From: JBGSMF01 sp964651475
Lineage (GTDB): Bacteria > Chloroflexota > Anaerolineae > Fen-1058
Assembly: GCA_964651475.1 (NCBI GenBank)
Contig: CAZYXV010000032.1
Span: 1 to 41,232, forward strand
Reading direction: 5' to 3'
DNA: 41,232 nt
The notes beneath the pieces were generated by a model. The model saw only the letters and a list, made by a program, of their open reading frames with translations. It searched no databases and was not told where the DNA came from. The position numbers were made by a program, and so were the translations under genes. Below, one piece after another: positions 8,569 through 15,277 of this stretch (positions are counted from its first letter, which is position 1; the number at the start of each line of letters is the position of its first letter).

Positions 8569-8597
8569 TTGACCAGGTTCTAAAAACGTTTTATCAT
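8569..8597 (+). promoter_or_regulatory. Promoter for the zinc-ribbon/HEAT gene
   Basis: TTGACC (8569-8574), 17 bases, then TATCAT (8592-8597) precede the gene starting at 8664. The -35 is five of six and the -10 four of six to consensus. It overlaps an oppositely oriented promoter, so the two genes may compete for polymerase. Confidence 0.5.
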
Positions 8598-8623
8598 TAT
8601 AGTGTACTATGCACTCGTGCAAA
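8596..8623 (-). promoter_or_regulatory. Promoter for the metallo-beta-lactamase-fold gene
   Basis: On the minus strand TTTGCA (8618-8623), a 16-base spacer and a perfect TATAAT (8596-8601) lie upstream of the start at 8555. The -10 overlaps by two bases the -10 of the divergent promoter. Confidence 0.5.
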
Positions 8624-8663
8624 CATCAAGGTAAAAACAAAATTTGCGCAGAGGTATTCTCAG

Positions 8664-9461
8664 ATGAAACTGGAAAAGCTCAATTGCCCGGCCTGTGGTT
8701 TGCCCTTGGGAGAAAACGTAAAACCCAATCACCAATTCGATTGCCCGGCCTGCGGCAGCGCCTTGATTTTAACCGATCTGGCCGCAGACGAGCAAATGGT
8801 GTGCCCGCAGTGCAAGCGGATTAACCCGGCCTCGGAGCAATTTTGCCAGGAGTGCGGCGCGGCGCTGAAAATGGCCTGCCCGTTTTGTTACGCCCAGAAC
8901 GCCTCCGACGCCGAACATTGCGCGCAGTGCGGCGTCAACTTGCAGCGCGCCCGGCAGCGCAAGCAGGCCTGGCTGGAAGAACAACGCCGCCACGAGGCCG
9001 AGCGCCTGGCGGCCCTCAAGCAGGCCGAAGCCGAAAGCCGCAAGGCTCGCATGCAACAATTGCTGGATGACCTGGACGAGCCGGACAGGCATCCCATGGC
9101 GATTTATTGCCTGAACCAATACGGCGCAGAAGCAGTCGAGTCGCTCATCGCCTTGCTCAAAGATGACGACCCGGACGCGCGTTACGGGGCGGCCCAGGCG
9201 CTTGGGCTGATTGGCGATCCCCGGGCAGTTGATCCACTCATCAAAGCGCTGAGCGATCCCGAAGCGGCAGTGCGTTATTGGGCCGCCAGCGCCCTGGGCA
9301 AGCTGCGCGCCGAGGCCGCCGTCGAGGCCATCGGCCATTTGCTGCAAGACAAGCACAAAGGGGTTCGAGCGCACGCCGCCGAGGTATTGGAACAAATCGG
9401 CGGCAGCCAGGCTAAACAAGTATTGCAGAAAAAGGGCCAGCGCGGCCTGTGGCCCTTTTAG
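8664..9461 (+). CDS. Zinc-ribbon and HEAT-repeat protein
   Basis: A 265-residue protein, probably cytoplasmic since no signal peptide or membrane helix is seen. Three zinc-ribbon units occupy residues 8-90 (paired motifs CPAC/CPAC, CPQC/CQEC, CPFC/CAQC). A charged, Ala/Glu/Arg-rich coiled coil follows (about 93-135). The C-terminal half (about 145-250) is HEAT/PBS-lyase-type repeats: VESLIALLKDDDPDARYGAA, VDPLIKALSDPEAAVRYWAA, VEAIGHLLQDKHKGVRAHAA. Such proteins serve as adaptors for protein-protein contacts; no partner is evident. The start ATG at 8664 is where the first zinc motif begins; upstream in-frame sequence is only the reverse strand of the neighbouring hydrolase gene. The last ten codons contain a transcription terminator hairpin. 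Confidence 0.85.
   Translation: MKLEKLNCPACGLPLGENVKPNHQFDCPACGSALILTDLAADEQMVCPQCKRINPASEQFCQECGAALKMACPFCYAQNASDAEHCAQCGVNLQRARQRKQAWLEEQRRHEAERLAALKQAEAESRKARMQQLLDDLDEPDRHPMAIYCLNQYGAEAVESLIALLKDDDPDARYGAAQALGLIGDPRAVDPLIKALSDPEAAVRYWAASALGKLRAEAAVEAIGHLLQDKHKGVRAHAAEVLEQIGGSQAKQVLQKKGQRGLWPF
9430..9459. terminator. Bidirectional intrinsic terminator inside coding sequence
   Basis: A perfect 10-bp stem (AAAAGGGCCA / TGGCCCTTTT) with a 10-base loop. The A-tract and T-tract make it work as an intrinsic terminator in either direction. It sits exactly where two convergent genes meet and encodes the final residues of the HEAT protein up to the first base of its stop codon. Confidence 0.75.
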
Positions 9462-10387
9462 GGATGAAGCACGTACTTGGAGTTGTCGAAAACGTAAACC
9501 CGAGTTTCTTCAACCGACACTAACTGGCCGTCGTCCATCTTTGTCCCTGAGGTCTTGACCCATACATCATAATAGCGCGGATTGTTCCCCGGCACAAACT
9601 CTATCGTCGAAGCATAGCCCCATTTCGGCTCGATGACACTGGCCAGCCCTGTTTGAATACTCAGAATTTCTTCCAGATCCTTATCAACACTCGCATACAC
9701 AACCAGACCGCTTGTGCCCAATCCCGTGCTGACATAGCTCAGGCGAAACGCAAAGCCATATTTGCCTGGCCCGATTTGGATCAATTCACCTTTGGGTGCG
9801 TGACCAAATGAACCTAAACTGCCCAGATAGTCGGCTCTTGCCTCGAGCGTCCAAAGATCGCCGGCCCTCACAAAAACGCCGCCCCCTATTTCTGCGGAGC
9901 AAGGATGGCAATCGAACGGTAAAGCGGTTTCGGCCAATACAACGTACTTTTCCGCGCCATCTTCCGTAAAAGGGGCGACCAGGACCGCGTCAATGGTAGC
10001 CGTATATTCGCGCCCTTTGATGATCACGCTGGCCTTTAATTCATCGCTGTCGGTGAACCACACCCCATCCCGAAGGTAGAGTACCTCTAACGCTTTCTTG
10101 AGGTTAAATTCGCCCTCAAAAAATTGCGGCACAGGCGTGCCAGTTGGCGCAGGCGTAACACTAGGAAACATGGACACGTCAGGCGGGTGAGAGGGCCACG
10201 TCGCCGTCAGCCCGGCGCGCCGAGTTGGCGCAGGCGTCAATGTCTCAGTCGGAACAAGAGTGACCACCTCACGTCTTGCTATTGGAACTGCCGTCGTGAC
10301 TGGTTGTGCGGCCTGGCCAGCAGGCGACACATCGCAAGCGGCCAACAAAAATATAATCAAGAGCGTCCAATGGCGTGCCGAGGCCAT
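9458..10387 (-). CDS. Lipoprotein of unknown function
   Basis: A 309-residue exported lipoprotein. The N-terminus MASARHWTLLIIFLLAACDV has lipobox L-A-A-C with Cys18. A Thr/Pro/Val-rich spacer (about 20-85) leads to a mature domain (about 90-309) rich in beta strands and Asp/Lys that I do not recognise. It contains one cysteine pair, FDCHPCSAE. The stop codon overlaps the stop of the convergent HEAT gene by a few bases. It follows the aldo/keto reductase gene by 18 bases and is probably in the same transcript. No strong ribosome binding site is seen before the start, so expression may be coupled or low. Confidence 0.75.
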   Translation of the reverse strand: MASARHWTLLIIFLLAACDVSPAGQAAQPVTTAVPIARREVVTLVPTETLTPAPTRRAGLTATWPSHPPDVSMFPSVTPAPTGTPVPQFFEGEFNLKKALEVLYLRDGVWFTDSDELKASVIIKGREYTATIDAVLVAPFTEDGAEKYVVLAETALPFDCHPCSAEIGGGVFVRAGDLWTLEARADYLGSLGSFGHAPKGELIQIGPGKYGFAFRLSYVSTGLGTSGLVVYASVDKDLEEILSIQTGLASVIEPKWGYASTIEFVPGNNPRYYDVWVKTSGTKMDDGQLVSVEETRVYVFDNSKYVLHP

Positions 10388-10405
10388 GTATGGCTTTTTA
10401 ATCCC

Positions 10406-11350
10406 TCAGTCCAGAGGGAACAATTGGTCGAGCTTTTCCAACACATCTTTGGTCAACTTGACCTCAAGTGCTCTCAGGTTGTTTTCGAGTTGGTCGGGGC
10501 GTGTTGCGCCGGTGATGACGCTGCTCACCTCTGGGCGGCGCATGGCCCAGGCGATGGCCAACTGCGCGCGGCTGACGCCTAACTCGTCGGCCGCCGGTTT
10601 GAGCGCGCGCACTTTTTCAAGCCGCTCTTCTTTCAACACCCCCTCGCGCAGCCAGTCAATATCGGCCAGGCGCGTGTGCGGCGGGATGCCATCATCATAT
10701 TTGCCCGTCAACAGCCCGGAGGCAAGCGGGCTCCAGGTGACCAGGCCCATTCCATTTGGCGTTGTGACCGGGATGATTTCCTTTTCGATGCGGCGATGCA
10801 GCAGGTTGTACTGCGGCTGCTCGACCTGCGGCGGATACAGGTTGTAGCGGCGGGCGATGCCCACCGCCTCGGCAATCTGCGCACCGCTCCATTCGCTCGT
10901 GCCCCAATACAGCACCTTGCCTTGACGAATCAAATCGTCCATCGCGCGGACGGTTTCTTCCAGCGGAGTTTCGGGATCGTAGCGGTGGCAAAAATAGAGA
11001 TCCACGTAATCCGTGCCAATGCGCTGCAATGATTTATCAATGGACTCCATAATGTGCTTGCGCGATAACCCCCGGTCGTTCACGTCATCGCTCATCGGCC
11101 AGAATACTTTGGTCGAAATGACCAGGCGATGGCGCGGGAATTGCTTGAGAATGGCGCCCATCATCTTTTCGGCCTCGCCGTTGGCGTAAATGTCGGCGAT
11201 GTCGAAAAAGTTGACGCCGCGTTCAAAAGCTTTCACCATAATCTGGCGCGCGATGTCTAGGTCTTGCACGCTGCCGCCGAACGTCGTCCAGCCGCCCAGG
11301 CTGAGCGTGCTGACCTTCAAGCCTGAATTGCCTAATCGCCGGTATTCCAT
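10406..11350 (-). CDS. Aldo/keto reductase
   Basis: A 314-residue NADPH-dependent oxidoreductase with the aldo/keto reductase barrel, beginning MEYRRLGNSGLKVSTLSLGG. The catalytic tetrad is visible as D50, Y55 (FFDIADIYANGEAE), K81 (STKVFW) and H122 (CHRYDPETPLEE). The cofactor-binding C-terminal part reads SPLASGLLTGKYD and VITGATRPDQLENNLRA. It resembles the Kv-beta/YghZ-like branch (AKR6 and relatives), which reduce carbonyls; the natural substrate is unknown. An ATG at 11350 with GGAG 6 bases upstream is preferred over a TTG two codons earlier. It lies 24 bases after the coiled-coil gene and before a lipoprotein gene. Confidence 0.92.
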   Translation of the reverse strand: MEYRRLGNSGLKVSTLSLGGWTTFGGSVQDLDIARQIMVKAFERGVNFFDIADIYANGEAEKMMGAILKQFPRHRLVISTKVFWPMSDDVNDRGLSRKHIMESIDKSLQRIGTDYVDLYFCHRYDPETPLEETVRAMDDLIRQGKVLYWGTSEWSGAQIAEAVGIARRYNLYPPQVEQPQYNLLHRRIEKEIIPVTTPNGMGLVTWSPLASGLLTGKYDDGIPPHTRLADIDWLREGVLKEERLEKVRALKPAADELGVSRAQLAIAWAMRRPEVSSVITGATRPDQLENNLRALEVKLTKDVLEKLDQLFPLD

Positions 11351-11374
11351 TTTCAACTCCTTTTTGATCTGAAC

Positions 11375-11794
11375 TTAACCGTGCGCGGCTTGCCGGCGAG
11401 CCAGTTCTGCCTCGGCTATGGCCAGCTTGGCCCGGACAAGTTCTGCCTTTGCCTCCGCCACAGCAATGGCGTGTTGCGCTTCGGCTTGAATCCCTTCCAA
11501 CTGCATCTGAGCTTTGGCCTTTGCTGCCTCGGCCTCAAGTTTTACGCTATACAAGCTGGCCTCAGCGTTATAGGCGCGCTCGGCCCACTGGGTGATTTCG
11601 CGCAGCGCCTCGTTTTCAGTTAATAGCGTCACCTTGTACTCTTCACCAGTCCCGCCGGTAGATAGCGCCGCATCACGTACAGTCGCCGCAAGCCTGTCAG
11701 TCAACGTTAAAAGTGCTTGCGGATCGGCCATCACAGCATCCAACGCCGCCAGGGCGTTTTCGCCCGCATCAATTTGCATGATTAGGCGCCGCAT
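11375..11794 (-). CDS. Small alanine-rich coiled-coil protein, unknown function
   Basis: A 139-residue protein beginning MRRLIMQIDAGENALAALDA. The C-terminal half (about 75-137) is an uninterrupted amphipathic helix of Ala, Glu, Lys and Gln (for example EAEAAKAKAQMQLEGIQAEA) that should form a long coiled coil. No catalytic motif, signal peptide or membrane segment is seen. The ATG at 11794 is preferred because GAGG lies 7 bases upstream; a longer in-frame form starting at 11833 is possible. It is the first gene of a likely three-gene transcript with the aldo/keto reductase and a lipoprotein. I do not recognise a family. Confidence 0.6.
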   Translation of the reverse strand: MRRLIMQIDAGENALAALDAVMADPQALLTLTDRLAATVRDAALSTGGTGEEYKVTLLTENEALREITQWAERAYNAEASLYSVKLEAEAAKAKAQMQLEGIQAEAQHAIAVAEAKAELVRAKLAIAEAELARRQAAHG

Positions 11795-12002
11795 ACCTTC
11801 ACCTCGATTCACCCACAACACTCGCCCGCCCACTAAAGACCTGACATCTCTTTTCCCTTAATTGCAGAACTAGTTTATCATGGATTGCGCAAACATACCA
11901 AGCGCAGCGAGACTCGCCGCCGAGGCGCAGAGAAATCTGGAAGCGACCTATCTTTCTGGCAAGCAGCGGGATAGCGGGCGCTGAGGGCGCTGCCTTGTCC
12001 AC

Positions 12003-12031
12003 TTGCGTGGTAAGCAAAAAGCTATTAGAAT
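12003..12031 (+). promoter_or_regulatory. Promoter for the AAA+ ATPase gene
   Basis: TTGCGT (12003-12008), 17 bases, TAGAAT (12026-12031), 24 bases upstream of the ATG at 12055. A GAGG ribosome binding site follows. The rest of the gap 11795-12002 shows nothing recognisable. Confidence 0.45.
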
Positions 12032-12054
12032 AACTCTAGCCTGAGGTCAAATCT

Positions 12055-13407
12055 ATGACAGAAGTATTGGCAGAATCCAGCACGCTGGCGGGGCTGTTGA
12101 GCGAGGCATCCAAGCCCGAAGAACTGGGCATTCCCCTGTCGCTGGTCACCGACTTGATGTTTCGCCTGATGCTCAACGAGGGAGACACTAGCCTGAGCCA
12201 CTTTACCGAGGTTCTTTGCCTGCACGCCGGAGTGGCCGATACGCTGTTGGCGCAAATGCAACAAGACCACCTGGTAGAGGTGGCAAAAGCAGCCAGCATG
12301 CGATTGGGCTACACGTACCGGTTGACCGAAGAGGGCCTCAAGCGCGCCCGCGACGCCCTGGCGCGCTCACAATACGTTGGGCCTGCCCCTATAGATATCG
12401 AACTTTACACTCAAGTCATTCTCCTCCAAACCAGCTTTAGAAAGCGCTTTACGCCGGACGTCGTCGAACAAGCCCTGGGGCACCTGGTTTTGCCGGACAA
12501 TTTTCACCGCCGCATCGGCCCGGCCATCAATTCGGGTACATCGTTGTTTTTGTACGGTCCGCCCGGAAATGGCAAGACGACAATCGCCGAGGCAATCGCC
12601 AAGCTGCTGGCAGGCAGCGATCCTATCTGGCTGCCATACGCGCTCACGACAGGAGGGCAAATCATCCGGTTTTACGACCCGGTGATTCACATCCCTGCCA
12701 GGTTTGAAAGTGAAGGCGAGCATGCGGAGGGAGAAAAGGCCAGGCTTCCCCAAACGAGGACACTCACAATGGGCGGCGTCAAGATACGGGTGGACAAGCG
12801 ATGGGGATGTTTTCAGAGGCCATCGGTGATTGTGGGCGGCGAGCTGACGATGGAGGCGCTAGAGCTGCGCTACGATGCAATCAACAACACTTACGAAGCG
12901 CCCTTGCAGCTAAAAGCCAACGGCGGCATGTTTCTGATTGACGATTTTGGGCGCCAGCGAATCAGCCCTCAAGAATTGCTGAACCGGTGGATCGTGCCGC
13001 TGGAGAGCGGGGTTGATTTTCAACGCCTGCAGACGGGGCAAACGCTAGAGTTGCCCTTTAAGCAGTTGATCGTGTTTTCCACCAACCTGGATCCCAGCCA
13101 CCTGGTGGACGCAGCCTTTTTGCGGCGCATCCAGATGAAGGTAGAAGTGGGCAGCCCCAACGAAAAAATGTTTTACCAGATTTTTGCCCGGATGTGCCAA
13201 ATCTACAAGATGCCCTTTGATCAAAAGAGCTTTGTGCACCTGCTGCAACAATGGTACCGGGAGCCCAAGCGGCAAATGCAATCCGTCCACCCGCGCGATA
13301 TTATCAAGATGCTCATATCGCTGTGCGAATACGAGGGCGTGGCGCCGCACATGACGCCAGAATTGATTGACGAAGCGTGCCAGTGCTATTTTGTGGGGCA
13401 GCAGTGA
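12055..13407 (+). CDS. AAA+ ATPase with N-terminal winged-helix region
   Basis: A 450-residue cytoplasmic ATPase. The first 105 residues are helical and end in a winged-helix-like stretch (LGYTYRLTEEGLKRARDAL). The AAA+ core has Walker A GPPGNGKT (168-175), Walker B MFLIDDFG (292-299), a sensor-like IVFSTNLDPSHLVDAAFLRR (arginine finger candidates at its end), and a C-terminal lid. A long insertion between Walker A and B (about 200-285) contains a beta-rich segment. This resembles a class of bacterial predicted ATPases with chaperone-like activity, whose clients are unknown. The gene converges on the encapsulin pair with only 13 bases between stop codons, so any link to the encapsulin is positional only. 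Confidence 0.85.
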   Translation: MTEVLAESSTLAGLLSEASKPEELGIPLSLVTDLMFRLMLNEGDTSLSHFTEVLCLHAGVADTLLAQMQQDHLVEVAKAASMRLGYTYRLTEEGLKRARDALARSQYVGPAPIDIELYTQVILLQTSFRKRFTPDVVEQALGHLVLPDNFHRRIGPAINSGTSLFLYGPPGNGKTTIAEAIAKLLAGSDPIWLPYALTTGGQIIRFYDPVIHIPARFESEGEHAEGEKARLPQTRTLTMGGVKIRVDKRWGCFQRPSVIVGGELTMEALELRYDAINNTYEAPLQLKANGGMFLIDDFGRQRISPQELLNRWIVPLESGVDFQRLQTGQTLELPFKQLIVFSTNLDPSHLVDAAFLRRIQMKVEVGSPNEKMFYQIFARMCQIYKMPFDQKSFVHLLQQWYREPKRQMQSVHPRDIIKMLISLCEYEGVAPHMTPELIDEACQCYFVGQQ

Positions 13408-13420
13408 GGGAGAGGCCAGT

Positions 13421-13660
13421 TCATTGCGCCGAATCTGAGCGGGGCAGGAAGTAAAAGCTCGGCTGGCCGTCGGCGGGCAGGAAATAGAAAGCCAAGGATG
13501 CAGCGTCACCGGCAAACGCTTCAGCCTCGCCGGAAATTTGACCCACCTGGGCATAGAGTTGATTCACCAACTCCTCCATGACGCGTGGGTTGAGAACGTC
13601 ACCCAAGCGCAGCGCAGCGGGCGCGCGGCAGGCGTCTCGCTCTTGGTCATGGATGGTCAT
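13421..13660 (-). CDS. Small protein overlapping the encapsulin gene, unknown function
   Basis: A 79-residue protein. Its ATG lies inside the last codons of the encapsulin shell gene (14-base overlap, different frame), with AGGA 7 bases upstream, so translation is probably coupled to the shell. It starts MTIHDQERDACRAPAALRLG, has a helical middle (about 20-45) and ends with two similar aromatic segments, FYFLPADG and FYFLPRSD. No family is recognised. The overlap makes it a candidate encapsulin companion or cargo, or a cargo adaptor, but no sequence motif proves this. Confidence 0.6.
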   Translation of the reverse strand: MTIHDQERDACRAPAALRLGDVLNPRVMEELVNQLYAQVGQISGEAEAFAGDAASLAFYFLPADGQPSFYFLPRSDSAQ

Positions 13661-15038
13661 GATAGGGTCCTATCTCGACATTTTCCAGCACAGCCAAGGC
13701 GTCGGGGGTCAGCACCGCGCAGGAAAAGTACAAAGTCAGCAGGTAGGAAGCAATAGCTTTGTTGACGCCCATAAAACGCGCGGACAGGCCGGGCAGCAGC
13801 TCGCCCGGCAAACCTGTCTTGTGCAAGCCCACCACGCCCTGCTCTTTTTCGCCCACTCGCATCAACAGGATGTGAGTAGTAGACCGCCCACCCATCTCTA
13901 GCTTGTTGGTGGGAACAAGCGGGACTCCTCGCCAGGTGAGGAAAGGACAGCCAAACATCATCACTGTGGGCGGGCAGAGGCCGCGCCGCGTACATTCCCG
14001 CCCGAATGCGGCGATGGCGGCAGGGTGGGCCAAAAAGAAAGCCGGCTTTTTCCACACGAGCGAGACAAGCTCATCCATGTCATCGGGCGTCGGAACCCCG
14101 TAGCGCGGCTGAATGCGCATCGAGGCATCGGCCGCGTTAAGGAGGCCAAAATCGTCGTTGTTAACGATCTCCCATTCTTGCTGTTCCTTGATGCTTTCGA
14201 CCGTCAAGCGCATCTGCTCGCGCAGTTGATCCTCAGGGTCATTGTAGAGGTCGGAGACGCCGGTGCGAACACACAAGACGGTCTGCACGACACTGAGGGG
14301 ATATTCGCGCGGTTCCCCTTCATAGTCCACAAATATTCCGGGCAGCTCCGGCTCGCCCTCATCCGCCTCGATTTCGATATCCTTTTCTCCATGCTCGCTG
14401 ACCTGGGTTTTGCGCGCCAGGTGCTCTTTGGCAACCCGATCAAAATCGGCGCGCAAGCGGGGGGACTGGTCGAGGATCGCTTCAAAGTCAGTTCGCGTCA
14501 GTGTGAGCAAGAGGCACGCGGTCAGGGTTTGGGCCGTGGCGATGCGGGGTATACCTTTGAGCAGCGCGATTTCGCCAAAATAATCGCCGGCCGCCCTGAC
14601 CGCCAGGCGCAAGCTTTCACCCAAAGGGCCAGTGGTGAGTATTTCAACCTTGCCGCGCGCGACGATGTAGAATTTGTCGCCGGTCTCGCCCTCGGTCAGG
14701 ATCGTTTCGCCCGACCTGTGCTCTTCGCTGACGAGGCGTTCGGCAATAGACTTGAGAAGGGCTCTATCGGCATCGAGGAACATCGGGATGGCGCGCAGAT
14801 CGTCCGGCGCGACGACGGCGCGCTCGCCTTGAAAATTGATGCGAATTTTTCTTCCTCTAAGGGCTACTTTGGCCTGGTGGACCCGGTAGGCATCGGATTC
14901 GACCTGCACCCACGGCAGCAGCTTGAGGAGCCAACGCGGTGAGATGGCTGCCATCTGGGGAACGGCCTTGGCGGCTGTTGTACCGAGGCTGCGCGTTGGA
15001 TTTTTATGATCATGATTGTCGCCGGACGTTTCCGACAT
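13647..15038 (-). CDS. Family 2B encapsulin shell protein with cyclic-nucleotide-binding domain
   Basis: A 463-residue HK97-fold nanocompartment shell protein of Family 2B. It has an N-terminal arm (1-55, with SPRWLLKLLPWVQVESDAYR), an inserted cyclic-nucleotide-binding domain (about 82-205) and the encapsulin core (about 225-463), where ELPGIFVDYEGEPREYPLSV, TPDDMDELVSLVWKKPAFFL, AHPAAIAAFGRECTRRGL, FLTWRGVPLVP, QGVVGLHKTGLPGE and FMGVNKAIASYLLTLYFSCA are characteristic. The phosphate-binding cassette keeps the key Glu156 (FGEIAL) and Arg165 (PRIAT), so ligand binding is plausible. Subunits assemble into icosahedral cages that hold cargo enzymes. Known Family 2 cargos are cysteine desulfurases, terpene cyclases, polyprenyl transferases and sugar kinases; none is encoded here. 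ATG 15038 has AGGAGG 6 bases upstream. The downstream 79-residue gene overlaps it. Confidence 0.93.
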   Translation of the reverse strand: MSETSGDNHDHKNPTRSLGTTAAKAVPQMAAISPRWLLKLLPWVQVESDAYRVHQAKVALRGRKIRINFQGERAVVAPDDLRAIPMFLDADRALLKSIAERLVSEEHRSGETILTEGETGDKFYIVARGKVEILTTGPLGESLRLAVRAAGDYFGEIALLKGIPRIATAQTLTACLLLTLTRTDFEAILDQSPRLRADFDRVAKEHLARKTQVSEHGEKDIEIEADEGEPELPGIFVDYEGEPREYPLSVVQTVLCVRTGVSDLYNDPEDQLREQMRLTVESIKEQQEWEIVNNDDFGLLNAADASMRIQPRYGVPTPDDMDELVSLVWKKPAFFLAHPAAIAAFGRECTRRGLCPPTVMMFGCPFLTWRGVPLVPTNKLEMGGRSTTHILLMRVGEKEQGVVGLHKTGLPGELLPGLSARFMGVNKAIASYLLTLYFSCAVLTPDALAVLENVEIGPYHDHP

Positions 15039-15056
15039 CAAGGACCTCCTGTGTCG

Positions 15057-15149
15057 TCACAAATCACGTTGGCCGAGATACTCGTACACCGCAGGGTCAT
15101 GATACACTATTATTTCCTTTTTCGCCACGTTGGAAGGGGGCAAGATCAT
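15057..15149 (-). CDS. Possible 30-residue small ORF upstream of the encapsulin gene
   Basis: The frame MILPPSNVAKKEIIVYHDPA followed by VYEYLGQRDL and a stop ends 18 bases before the encapsulin start, just upstream of its ribosome binding site. Its composition (charged, aromatic, AKKEIIVYHDP) looks protein-like, but it is very short and has no clear ribosome binding site. It may be a small leader gene or the last part of an older gene cut by the palindromic repeat next to it. Confidence 0.25.
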   Translation of the reverse strand: MILPPSNVAKKEIIVYHDPAVYEYLGQRDL

Positions 15150-15151
15150 TA

Positions 15152-15257
15152 GTGTCAACTTTAGCACGGTGAGCTTGACTTCGGCGAGCTCAGTCGAGCC
15201 GTCGAACCGTGCGCGGAGGGCATCCTTCGACAGGCTCAGGATGCCTAAAGTTGACAC
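15152..15257. repeat. 106-bp nested palindromic repeat (three-way-junction layout)
   Basis: A perfect 13-bp outer inverted repeat (GTGTCAACTTTAG at 15152-15164, CTAAAGTTGACAC at 15245-15257) encloses two separate hairpins. The first is GCACGGT / ACCGTGC (15164-15170 and 15206-15212), with a smaller CGGC/GCCG inside. The second is GGCATCC / GGATGCC (15219-15225 and 15239-15245) with loop TTCGACAGGCTCA. The core CTTCGACAGGCTCAG is a sequence I recognise as widely dispersed in some bacterial genomes, so this is likely a REP/MITE-type mobile or structural element. It lies 20 bases after the RecD2 stop and upstream of the encapsulin gene. Confidence 0.75.
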
Positions 15258-15277
15258 CAATGTTGACGCTATCGGCG

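Noticed and set aside
7461..8663. A long in-frame upstream extension of the zinc-ribbon/HEAT gene
   Set aside because: It is the reverse strand of the metallo-beta-lactamase-fold gene, shows His/Arg/Gln-rich shadow composition, and the true start with the first zinc motif is at 8664.
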